NCBI GenBank assembly: GCA_025454915.1
Contig: JALONN010000007.1
Span: 62,001 to 126,000, forward strand
Source of the DNA: Raineya sp.
GTDB lineage: Bacteria > Bacteroidota > Bacteroidia > Cytophagales > Thermonemataceae
Direction: 5' to 3'
Length of the DNA: 64,000 nucleotides
In this document: positions 24,056-31,353 of the stretch, piece after piece
Layout: each line of letters opens with the position of its first letter
How positions within the stretch are numbered: the first letter of the stretch is position 1
Notes under the pieces: generated by a model
Told to the model about the DNA's origin: nothing
The model's database searches: none
Seen by the model: only the letters and a program-made list of their open reading frames with translations
Translations under genes and position numbers: made by a program

Positions 24056-24844
24056 ATGAAAGACTTTTTTAGCCCTTTTGTATTCGTATTTGCAATAATA
24101 GGGGTGAGCTCTTTGCTCATAATTTCTTTAGGCTCTTGGTTTTTGGTTGCAAAGAAAATGAAAGTTGATATTCTGAAAATAGGAATAGCCTACTCTAATA
24201 TAATCCGAAAAAGATACTTATGGAAAATTCAGATTAAAAAAACGGATTATTTTTTAGGATATATACCTATTGTTCCATGTTTTATGGAACTGAAAGGAAG
24301 CAGACAAGAAGAATATGAAATATTGCCAGAGGATGAAAAACAATATGCCTTTTTGCACAAAAGTGAACTTCAACAAAAAATCTTAAATTTTTTGCCTGCT
24401 ATGTCAAACATACTATTGGCAATTATTTATAGTTTTTTTGCTAATGTTTCAGGGGAAGTGATCTTAAACAGTATTGCTGTTGTTTTAAAGATGATGTGTG
24501 GTATAATATCTATAGAAGATTTTAAAACATTTGTTCACCAAGTTCCACAAGATGTGGCTTTGATCCCTTTTATATGGGCTATTTTGTATGGAACAGGCTC
24601 TGTTTTACACATAATAGCACAAATACCTTTTCATCAAAAAATAAGAGTTGTTTTTTCTTCTATTATGGGAATTGTAATGATTTATTTTATTATATATTTA
24701 ATTCCAAGCCTTTTAATATCCTTTTTCAGCTATAGCCAAATTTTAAAATTTATTTTGAGTAGCCTTTTGGGGAGTTATCTTGTGTGTATCATTATATTCT
24801 TTGTTCTTATAGGAATTGTCAAATTAAACATGAAAAATGAATAA
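24056..24844 (+). CDS. Degenerate site-2-protease-like membrane protein (pseudo-M50)
   Basis: A 262-residue polytopic membrane protein with about five transmembrane segments. Its N-terminal half lines up with site-2 proteases (M50, RseP): SLGSWFLVAKKMKV (residues 24-37) falls exactly where RseP has HEFGHFWVARR, so both histidines and the glutamate of HExxH are replaced (Ser24, Leu25, Trp28). YFLGYIPIVPCFMELKG corresponds to the family's LIPLGGYVKM, and AFLHKSELQQKILNFLPAMSNILLAIIYSFF to the AFxxKSxxQRxxIxxAGPxxN segment. The PDZ domain and C-terminal metal-binding LDG region are absent. It cannot be an active metalloprotease by this mechanism. A regulatory or membrane-scaffold role is possible; the match is from memory, not from a search. 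Confidence 0.6.
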   Translation: MKDFFSPFVFVFAIIGVSSLLIISLGSWFLVAKKMKVDILKIGIAYSNIIRKRYLWKIQIKKTDYFLGYIPIVPCFMELKGSRQEEYEILPEDEKQYAFLHKSELQQKILNFLPAMSNILLAIIYSFFANVSGEVILNSIAVVLKMMCGIISIEDFKTFVHQVPQDVALIPFIWAILYGTGSVLHIIAQIPFHQKIRVVFSSIMGIVMIYFIIYLIPSLLISFFSYSQILKFILSSLLGSYLVCIIIFFVLIGIVKLNMKNE

Positions 24845-24912
24845 AGACTTGTTCTAATACTTTAAAATAAACATATATATTCTTGTTGTACACCCCTTTA
24901 ACCTAGATTTTT

Positions 24913-25263
24913 ATGAAAATCACAGATTTAGAAAAAATACTTTGGATTATCATAGGGATTATTGAACTTGGTTTTCTCTATTTACGGTTTGAATATGATG
25001 GGATAACATTTCCTATATATAATATCATTCTTGTTGCTTTTGTTGGTTATGCTATTTATAACCGATTTAATGGTAAACCTGTTACAGACTCTGAAAGAAG
25101 TTCTGAATTAGGTCTGGTAATGGTTCTTATTGTTATCGGAGTAGTTCATATTATTGGTGAATTGGACACTGTTTATATAGATTGGGTAGAAATTATAATA
25201 TGTATTAGTTTGTTAGTAATTGGATTTAAAAATATCGGGCAAGGAAATAAAAAATATTCATAA
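24913..25263 (+). CDS. Small membrane protein, tandem paralogue A (116 aa)
   Basis: Four hydrophobic segments are visible (near residues 10-25, 35-50, 70-85 and 95-108). The N-terminus MKITDLEKILWI, the motif YAIYNRFNGKPV, SERSSELG and the C-terminal LLVIGFKNIGQG are shared with the gene at 25573-25917. Function is not recognised. The gene has its own terminator, and its 5' flank (CCTAGATTTTTATG) is duplicated before the paralogue. Confidence 0.72.
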   Translation: MKITDLEKILWIIIGIIELGFLYLRFEYDGITFPIYNIILVAFVGYAIYNRFNGKPVTDSERSSELGLVMVLIVIGVVHIIGELDTVYIDWVEIIICISLLVIGFKNIGQGNKKYS

Positions 25264-25267
25264 AACT

Positions 25268-25295
25268 ACAAAAGGCTCATTTCTGAGCCTTTATG
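25268..25295 (+). terminator. Rho-independent terminator after paralogue A
   Basis: AAGGCTCA pairs with TGAGCCTT across a 4-nt loop at about 25271-25292, followed by a T-rich tract. Confidence 0.75.
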
Positions 25296-25572
25296 TTTCT
25301 TTATAACTTTAAACAGGGTATTTTTCAATTGAAATGTTTCTGTTTTTTATTTGGAGGTTATTTCACTTTTGGCATACCGTGAGATATCTAAACACTTTTT
25401 TGTAGCTCAAATTCAGGCATTTTACCATAAAATCTACTATTTTATGTTCTTCAGGATTTTTAGCAATATTTTTTTAGTTTTCTGAAAATATAAAATAATA
25501 ATTTGCTTAAATAGTTTAAAATAAACATATTGAAGCTCATTCTTTTTGGACAACCCTTTAACCTAGATTTTT
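25296..25572. other. AT-rich spacer between tandem paralogues
   Basis: I see no gene here. The last part repeats the 5' flank of paralogue A: TTTAAAATAAACATAT and ACCCTTTAACCTAGATTTTTATG appear before both genes. The remaining sequence is AT-rich with no clear promoter box or long palindrome. Confidence 0.6.
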
Positions 25573-25917
25573 ATGAAAATTACAGATTTAGAAAAAATAC
25601 TTTGGATTGTCGTAGGAATTATTGAAGCCATATTCTTGTACTTACAATTTGCTAGTGGAGCAACATTGCCTATCTGGAATCTAATTATTACTGCTTTGGT
25701 AGCGTATGCAATTTATAACCGATTTAAAGGAAAACCTGTAAGCGAATCGGAAAGAAGCTCAGAATTGGGTGTATCTGGCATTATTGCCCTTATGAGTGGT
25801 TATTATTCCATCACTGGAGGCTTCTATTTCTTAAATGTCATAGAAACAGTACTGGCAATTGCCTTACTGGTAATCGGTTTTAAAAATATGGGACAAGGAG
25901 AAAAAAAATCTTCATAA
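25573..25917 (+). CDS. Small membrane protein, tandem paralogue B (114 aa)
   Basis: A paralogue of the 24913-25263 gene. The two agree in MKITDLEKILWI, YAIYNRF-GKPV, SERSSELG and LLVIGFKN-GQG, but the third membrane segment differs (SGIIALMSGYYSITGG in place of LVMVLIVIGVVHIIG). The conserved ends and divergent core suggest that the segment between residues 68 and 95 is under different constraint. It has four membrane segments and unknown function. Confidence 0.72.
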   Translation: MKITDLEKILWIVVGIIEAIFLYLQFASGATLPIWNLIITALVAYAIYNRFKGKPVSESERSSELGVSGIIALMSGYYSITGGFYFLNVIETVLAIALLVIGFKNMGQGEKKSS

Positions 25918-25921
25918 AACT

Positions 25922-25948
25922 ATAAAAGGCTCAGAAATGAGCCTTAAA
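25922..25948 (+). terminator. Rho-independent terminator after paralogue B
   Basis: AAGGCTCA pairs with TGAGCCTT around loop GAAA at about 25926-25946. It is the same stem as the terminator after paralogue A, so the duplicated unit includes its terminator. Confidence 0.75.
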
Positions 25949-25963
25949 GTTTTTAAATAAATA

Positions 25964-27781
25964 TTAATTATTTATATTCTCTATGAATTTTTGAACAATC
26001 TTTGAGTCATCATACACAGAGTCTAAAGTAATAATTTGTTTTTTTAATATATCTAAGGCTATAGGCTTTTTTATCATAGAGTTATAATCAACACCAATTT
26101 CATTTCTGTAAAGATTAGTCAGTTTTTTTAAGTAGTTGAATATGATGTCAAAATCTTTTGAAGGTAGTTGAAATAAATATTCTATAGCATTGTTTATTTT
26201 CTCAGATTGCTTGTCTTTAATAAAATATCCTAAGAAACCTATTAAATAGTATGGAATAGATGCTTTTGTATCTCCAGTTAGCTTTTTTTCGGATTCAGAT
26301 CTTTTATATAATAAAAATAATTTAACCATTGAATCTATATTAAGGGTTTCTTGAATTTTAATAGAATAAGTTTTATATATATCACTATTAGGTTTTAAGA
26401 CAAATTTTTTCTTCTTATACGCTGCATAACCATCTATCATCAAAGCAAGATAAATCTGTAATAGCTTATCCAAAGGTATTGTTATATCTGAGAAAGTATT
26501 TAATTTTAATCCTATGCTAGTTGTATACTTATTTGCTTTTTCAATAAGTTTATTTACATCAGATTTAGATTTTGTTTTATTGAGAACTTTATCACTTGGT
26601 TTAGTAATTAAGTGAAATCCCCTTTCAAGAAAATATTTTTTTAGGTTTGAAAATAAATCTGTGTTAGCCCCAAATGTATCTTCATTAATAGCATTCTGTT
26701 TATTTGTAAACCTTACAATGTCTTTATAAAAGTTTGGTTTAATAGCTTTTAGTTTATCATCAAAGACTAAAACTTTAACCATTACAAATACATTAGAAAA
26801 TTCTTTATCAATATCATTTTTATTATAGTCATTTAGAACTTCAAAGATTGTATTTACAGTTTGACAACCATTAACTATTTGTGGTTTAGTAATAGTAACA
26901 CTAAACTTACCACCTGATTCAGTTTCAGTTTTTTTCCCAATAATTGTTATACCATTGTTGTAATAAAAGAAATTTTCTCTATCATGTTTATCTTTGAGAG
27001 TTTTAATAATTCCATTATTAATGCTTGTTTTTCCTAAGTATTCACGAATATTTTCTTCAAAAATAGGATATTTTTTCACCTGAGCTTCTTTATACATATA
27101 GTATATTTGATTAATAGGTGTCAAAATATAATGAGCCTTAGACATACCTGATAAATTGTATTCGTCAGGTCGAATATTTAATGAAGTGGCTTTGTTAATA
27201 GTAGATAAGGTAAACTCGAAGTTAATATCATCTTTAAAAGTTTCTCCATAGTACAACTCATAAATATCTTTTATAGTGAAATATTTAGCTCTAATTTCTG
27301 CTCCATTTTTTGGTTTTTCAGATTTATTAAAATCTTTAAATAGTATTTCGCAATCACTATTTATAGTTTCGTTAGTTATATATAAATGTAACCAAATCTT
27401 ATATTCAGGATCATTAATTGCTAAATTAAAGATTTCTTGTAAATCTAGACTTTTTTTGTACTTGTTACTTCTAAGAATAGAAAGGGGAGTAATTAAAAAA
27501 TCAGAAACTTCCTTCCTATTTAGAAATGTATTATCATCATAAAATTTATTTTGAATAAGAAAAAGCTCTTTAGAATCTTCAAAATGTACAAAACAGTCTA
27601 TGCTTTTATCATTATACTCTGTTATTAATTCAGGTATTTCTTCTTCATCTATGTTATAAAGTTTACTTAAAATCCAATAGTTAAAAGCATAATGATTCTT
27701 TTCTAACTTACTATCAAAAGCAATGTTCTCACTTTGAATAAGTTTAATATCTTCAAAGATTTGTTCTTTCATTCCTATCAT
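25964..27781 (-). CDS. AIPR-family protein (abortive infection phage resistance)
   Basis: This 605-residue protein carries the AIPR signature: FFYYNNGITIIGKK and PQIVNGCQTVNTIFE, about residues 260-320. The N-terminal part has SIDCFVHFEDSKELFLIQNKF, where Asp62 and Gln77-x-Lys79 resemble the D-(E/Q)xK active site of restriction-endonuclease-like folds. AIPR proteins occur in phage-defence loci in which cells stop growing on infection; the mechanism is not established for this protein. It stands alone, with no methyltransferase, helicase or toxin partner alongside. Two candidate starts, ATG 27781 and 27772, differ by three residues. The AT-rich character is similar to its neighbours. Confidence 0.85.
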   Translation of the reverse strand: MIGMKEQIFEDIKLIQSENIAFDSKLEKNHYAFNYWILSKLYNIDEEEIPELITEYNDKSIDCFVHFEDSKELFLIQNKFYDDNTFLNRKEVSDFLITPLSILRSNKYKKSLDLQEIFNLAINDPEYKIWLHLYITNETINSDCEILFKDFNKSEKPKNGAEIRAKYFTIKDIYELYYGETFKDDINFEFTLSTINKATSLNIRPDEYNLSGMSKAHYILTPINQIYYMYKEAQVKKYPIFEENIREYLGKTSINNGIIKTLKDKHDRENFFYYNNGITIIGKKTETESGGKFSVTITKPQIVNGCQTVNTIFEVLNDYNKNDIDKEFSNVFVMVKVLVFDDKLKAIKPNFYKDIVRFTNKQNAINEDTFGANTDLFSNLKKYFLERGFHLITKPSDKVLNKTKSKSDVNKLIEKANKYTTSIGLKLNTFSDITIPLDKLLQIYLALMIDGYAAYKKKKFVLKPNSDIYKTYSIKIQETLNIDSMVKLFLLYKRSESEKKLTGDTKASIPYYLIGFLGYFIKDKQSEKINNAIEYLFQLPSKDFDIIFNYLKKLTNLYRNEIGVDYNSMIKKPIALDILKKQIITLDSVYDDSKIVQKFIENINN

Positions 27782-27819
27782 ATTTTATAAAGAATTAAAG
27801 TTTAATTTTCTTCCCAATC

Positions 27820-27887
27820 TACACACAAAAAAACTTCTACGCATCAGGGAATCCCTGATTTTTGAGGTGTGTAAGAAAAGTGTGTAA
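27820..27887. promoter_or_regulatory. Nested inverted repeats upstream of the AIPR gene
   Basis: A 17-bp perfect palindrome with a central A, ATCAGGGA-A-TCCCTGAT (27843-27859), is enclosed by TACACAC (27820-27826) and GTGTGTA (27867-27873), with a further GTGTGTAA at 27880-27887. It lies 39-106 nt upstream of the AIPR start. A repressor site or structured 5' leader is possible. Confidence 0.45.
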
Positions 27888-28061
27888 ATAGTTTTGCAAA
27901 AGTGTTTAAAGGTGTTTTATTAAAGGTTTTTAATTTATAAAATGATAGAAAAGGATGTAAGTTTTTAATCAAAATTTTCTATTTCAATATTTAAAACTAC
28001 TTTGTAAAATAAAGTATATGCATACAAAATCACTTTTTCGTTTAAAAGATAAAGTACAAGT

Positions 28062-29159
28062 TTAACCAAACATTTCGTGTATTTGCTTACGGTAGTCGTA
28101 GGTATTTTGGGCTTCTTGTTGGGCTTTCTGGCTTAAGGCTTGCCTTTTTTCAGGATTTAGAATTACATCCATCAGGGCTTGGGCAAGAGATTGAGGGTTT
28201 TTGTTTTCAAAAAGCAGTCCGTTTTCCTGATGCCTGATAATCTGGGCAGTTCCACCTGCATTTGCACCCACTACAGCCAGTCCGCTTGCCATTGCCTCAA
28301 GGGTTACATAACCGTAAGTTTCATCAATAGATGCCATCACAAAAATATCCAAGGCTTTAAAGGCAGTCTGTATCTGTTTTTGAAACGGACGAATATATAT
28401 ATCATCTTCTAAATGAAGCTCTTGCATAATACTTTTCAGGTATTGTAAATAGTTTCGTTTATCGCCTACGTTTTCTTCGCCAATCATCACAAGCTTTGCC
28501 TCAATACCTTTGCCCTTGAGGATAGCCAACGCCCTGACAAGATACTCCTGTCCTTTGGCAGGGTCAAATCTGCCAATAATGCCAATAAGCAGAGCATTTT
28601 CGGGGAGTTGTAATATTTTTCGGGCTTCCTGTTGGTTTGTAGTATTGTCTATAAATAATTGGGTATCAATGCCAAAAGGAATTACTTTTACTTTTTCAGG
28701 CTTAATTCGGGTACGCTGGAGGGTGTTTTCTTTGAGCCAAGGAAGTGGAGCAATCCAAGTATCAAGGGTATTGTAGAAAAATGTGTGTAAAAAATCTTTT
28801 TTATCCACACCAATCTGCATTTGTTGTGGATAAACCAGTTTGCATTGTAAGCCAAAGAATCTTTTTGTAAGAGCTAGTAAACCAATATCTTTAGAGTGTC
28901 CAATCAGGCAGGTTTCTATCTGGTATTTTTTAAAAAGTTTTTTGATTTTATACATTGCTGAAAGGTCAGCATATTTCCAAGATGTTGAAAATGAAATATA
29001 TTCGAGTGTGTTTTCCTGAGCATAGGCTTCTATTTTACTTTTGGGTGGGCAGAAAATGACAGGCGTGTGTCCTTCCTGTTTTGACCACAAGGCAATTTTC
29101 CCCATGAATAGCTCCAAACCTCCCCACGACAAACTATTACAAATAATTCCGATTTTCAT
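28062..29159 (-). CDS. Glycosyltransferase family 4 protein
   Basis: The 365-residue protein has the GT-B fold of GT4 enzymes. The N-terminal acceptor domain starts MKIGIICNSLSWGGLELFMGKIA; the nucleotide-sugar domain contains IGIIGRFDPAKGQEYLVRAL, VMIGEE and the donor-binding EX7E region MASIDETYGYVTLEAMASGLAVVGANAGGTAQIIRHQENGLLF. It transfers a sugar from a nucleotide donor to a glycan or lipid acceptor, probably in surface-polysaccharide synthesis. The donor and acceptor are not predictable. It stands alone, divergent from the Mut7-C gene. Confidence 0.9.
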   Translation of the reverse strand: MKIGIICNSLSWGGLELFMGKIALWSKQEGHTPVIFCPPKSKIEAYAQENTLEYISFSTSWKYADLSAMYKIKKLFKKYQIETCLIGHSKDIGLLALTKRFFGLQCKLVYPQQMQIGVDKKDFLHTFFYNTLDTWIAPLPWLKENTLQRTRIKPEKVKVIPFGIDTQLFIDNTTNQQEARKILQLPENALLIGIIGRFDPAKGQEYLVRALAILKGKGIEAKLVMIGEENVGDKRNYLQYLKSIMQELHLEDDIYIRPFQKQIQTAFKALDIFVMASIDETYGYVTLEAMASGLAVVGANAGGTAQIIRHQENGLLFENKNPQSLAQALMDVILNPEKRQALSQKAQQEAQNTYDYRKQIHEMFG

Positions 29160-29271
29160 AAAAATTAAAAATTTGAAGCAAATTTAGAGGTCTATCCGAA
29201 AAATTCATAAAAATATAGTGTCTAATTGCCTAAAAAAGATAAGTTTGTGTAAGAAAACTATCAAATTAACT

Positions 29272-30009
29272 ATGTCAGACTTTGTTCATTTTACGTTTCA
29301 TCAGGATTTCAATGTATTTTTGGATAAAACCAACCGAAACAAGACTTATCAGTATTTATTTGAGGAAAATTCAACGGTTAAAGATTCCATTGAAGTACAA
29401 GGCGTTCCACATACCGAAGTAGAGTGGGTACTTGTGAATAAACAATCTGTTAATTTTAGTTACAGACTTCAAAATGAGGATAATGTAGAAGTTTTTCCGT
29501 ATCATGCAAAACTGCAAATACCTTGTATTGTACGCCCTCCATTATCAAGTCTGGATTTTATGGTTGATTTCAATGTTCGGAAAATCACCAAATACCTTAG
29601 AATGCTCGGTTTCAGAACTGTAACAGACGAAGGCGTACCCGATGAAGAAATTGCTGCCATTGCCGAAAGAGAAAATAAAATTGTTCTTACACGAGATATT
29701 GGACTTCTGAAACGTAAAAATGTAACGTATGGATATTTTTTAAGAAGCGAAGAAGTTGAAAAACAAATAGTAGAAATTGTAAAAAGGTATAATTTATTAC
29801 CTCAAATAGCACCTTTTTCAATATGCCTTACCTGCAATGGAGGAATTGAGCGTGTAGCCAAAGAAAATATTTTAGAAGAATTGCCTATTTTAATCAGAGA
29901 AGAGTATGACGAGTTTTTCCAGTGTAATGCCTGTCAAAAGGTGTACTGGAAAGGCTCTCATTTTGATAATATGCGTAAAGTGATAGACACTTTACAAGAA
30001 CAAAACTAA
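29272..30009 (+). CDS. Mut7-C RNase-domain protein with ubiquitin-like N-terminus
   Basis: The ATG at 29272 gives 245 residues. The N-terminal region (about 1-85) has the look of the ubiquitin-like domain found in front of Mut7-C proteins. The Mut7-C domain (about 95-240) shows FMVDFNVRKITKYLRMLGFRT, EIAAIAERENKIVLTRDIGLLKR and a zinc ribbon CLTCNG...CNACQKVYWKG. The PIN-like fold contains the acidic residues expected of a nuclease. An RNase role is predicted for the family but the substrate is unknown. The small NTF2-like gene follows 21 nt later, so cotranscription is likely. Confidence 0.88.
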   Translation: MSDFVHFTFHQDFNVFLDKTNRNKTYQYLFEENSTVKDSIEVQGVPHTEVEWVLVNKQSVNFSYRLQNEDNVEVFPYHAKLQIPCIVRPPLSSLDFMVDFNVRKITKYLRMLGFRTVTDEGVPDEEIAAIAERENKIVLTRDIGLLKRKNVTYGYFLRSEEVEKQIVEIVKRYNLLPQIAPFSICLTCNGGIERVAKENILEELPILIREEYDEFFQCNACQKVYWKGSHFDNMRKVIDTLQEQN

Positions 30010-30030
30010 CAAACCTTTTATACCAAAGTT

Positions 30031-30498
30031 ATGAGTACAAATCAAGAAACAATTCAAACCTTTTATGAGGCTTTTGCACGCAAAGATTCTGCCACTATGG
30101 GGCAATGTTACCACGATGAAGTTGTATTCAATGATCCAGCTTTTGTAAACCTAAATGCACAGCAGGTAAGAGCTATGTGGAAAATGCTCTGTGAGAGAGG
30201 AGCAGATTTAAAATTAGAGTTTTCAGAAGTGTCTGTTGATGGTAACAAAGGAAAATGCCGTTGGGATGCTTACTATACTTTTTCGCAGACTCGCAGAAAA
30301 GTACACAACATTATTCATGCAGAGTTTGAATTTAAAGATGGTAAAATTGTAAAACATACTGATAACTTTGATTTCCATCGTTGGAGCAAGCAAGCCCTTG
30401 GAATGACAGGTTTATTGTTGGGCTGGACGAGTTTTCTAAAAAATAAAGTTCAACAAACAGCCAAAGCAAGCCTCGAAAAATACATGAAACAGGCATAA
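30031..30498 (+). CDS. SnoaL/NTF2-like domain protein
   Basis: This 155-residue cone-shaped alpha+beta-barrel protein shows TIQTFYEAFARKDSATMGQCYHDEVVFNDPAF, RRKVHNIIHAEFEFKDGKIVKHTDNFDFHRWSKQALG. SnoaL-like proteins include ketosteroid isomerase-type enzymes and many proteins without known substrate. The C-terminal extension (GWTSFLKNKVQQTAKASLEKYMKQA) is helical. No signal peptide. It is the second gene after the Mut7-C gene; the two do not share an obvious pathway. Confidence 0.85.
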   Translation: MSTNQETIQTFYEAFARKDSATMGQCYHDEVVFNDPAFVNLNAQQVRAMWKMLCERGADLKLEFSEVSVDGNKGKCRWDAYYTFSQTRRKVHNIIHAEFEFKDGKIVKHTDNFDFHRWSKQALGMTGLLLGWTSFLKNKVQQTAKASLEKYMKQA

Positions 30499-30502
30499 AA
30501 CA

Positions 30503-30530
30503 AAAAAACCTCCTTAATAGGGGGTTCCTT
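30503..30530 (+). terminator. Terminator-like hairpin after SnoaL gene
   Basis: AACCTCC pairs with GGGGGTT (one T-G), loop TTAATA. The T-run after it is weak (TTCCTTT), so efficiency is uncertain. Confidence 0.5.
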
Positions 30531-30594
30531 TGGTCGCTTAATAAAACAACAATTCTGTTGCATATACCTAACGTATGGATACACAACTTTATTG

Positions 30595-30640
30595 TGCAAC
30601 AAAGTTGCAAAAAGTATTTTTAATTTGCAACTTTGTTGCA
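30595..30640. repeat. 17-bp inverted repeat made of TGCAAC motifs, downstream of lrp
   Basis: TGCAACAAAGTTGCAAA (30595-30611) and its exact complement (30624-30640) are separated by 12 nt. Each arm is itself a short palindrome, TGCAAC-AAA-GTTGCA. A plus-strand run of eight T follows, so it can act as a terminator for the SnoaL transcript. The same TTGCAA half-site occurs upstream of the lrp gene. Confidence 0.65.
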
Positions 30641-30649
30641 ATATTTTTT

Positions 30650-31144
30650 TTAAGCGTCCATTGCTTGAGCAATTGGTAATACTGGATTTCTTTTGAAAGT
30701 AGAAAGTACAATCATAGATTGCATATGATTGATTTCCTCAATTTCACTTACTTTTTCAAGCATTAATTTTTGGTAAGAAGGAATGTCTTTGGCAGAAATT
30801 TTCAATAAAAAATCGGCTGCACCTGTCATATGGTGACATTCTATCACATTGTCAATTTCATTGATTTTTTTTACAAATGCCTCAATGACAGCCTTTTTGT
30901 GGCTAACTAAAGACACTTGTACATAAGTAGTCACACCTAAGCCCGCTTTTTCGGTGTCTAAAACTGCATGATAACTTTTAATCAAGCCAGAATTTTCTAA
31001 TTTTTTTACACGCTCAAGAGTAGGAGCAGGTGAAAGTCCAATTTCTTTGGCAAGTTGGGCATTGGTAATTTTAGAATCTAATTGTAATTTCTCTAAAATC
31101 TGAAGATCAATTTCATCTAATTTTAAATACTTTTTGTCTGACAT
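30650..31144 (-). CDS. Lrp/AsnC-family transcriptional regulator
   Basis: The 164-residue regulator has an N-terminal winged helix-turn-helix (LDEIDLQILEKLQLDSKITNAQLAKEIGLSPAPTLERVKKLENSGLI) and a C-terminal RAM/ligand-binding domain (VQVSLVSHKKAVIEAFVKKI, VIECHHMTGAADFLLKISAKD). Lrp-family proteins bind DNA as dimers or octamers and respond to amino acids. The effector is unknown here. A 14-bp palindrome TTGCAAATTTGCAA lies 40-53 nt upstream of its start, so autoregulation is likely. It is convergent with the SnoaL gene and divergent from dnaK. Confidence 0.93.
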   Translation of the reverse strand: MSDKKYLKLDEIDLQILEKLQLDSKITNAQLAKEIGLSPAPTLERVKKLENSGLIKSYHAVLDTEKAGLGVTTYVQVSLVSHKKAVIEAFVKKINEIDNVIECHHMTGAADFLLKISAKDIPSYQKLMLEKVSEIEEINHMQSMIVLSTFKRNPVLPIAQAMDA

Positions 31145-31183
31145 AGCTGTGAAGGTTTGATTTGAAATTTAATACTAAAATTG

Positions 31184-31197
31184 TTGCAAATTTGCAA
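31184..31197. promoter_or_regulatory. TTGCAAATTTGCAA palindrome, candidate Lrp operator
   Basis: A 14-bp perfect palindrome sits in the lrp-dnaK intergenic region, 40-53 nt above the lrp start. TTGCAA half-sites recur in the inverted repeat at 30595-30640 on the other side of lrp. Confidence 0.5.
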
Positions 31198-31353
31198 AAT
31201 AATATTAGAAAAATAAACTTTTTTGAATAAAAATAAAATAAGATTTTGTTACGTTTTTGTGTATGTCAATTTGGCAGATAAAAACTCTTGGCATATAGAT
31301 TGTTAAATCAAATACAAAAATCTTTATACTCACTTTAAATTGATTGTTTAAAA

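Noticed and set aside
31281..31298. TTGGCAT...TTGTT in the dnaK upstream region as a sigma-54 promoter
   Set aside because: The -24 GG fits but the -12 GC is GT, and no sigma-54 activator gene is visible. Chance similarity in AT-rich DNA is likely.
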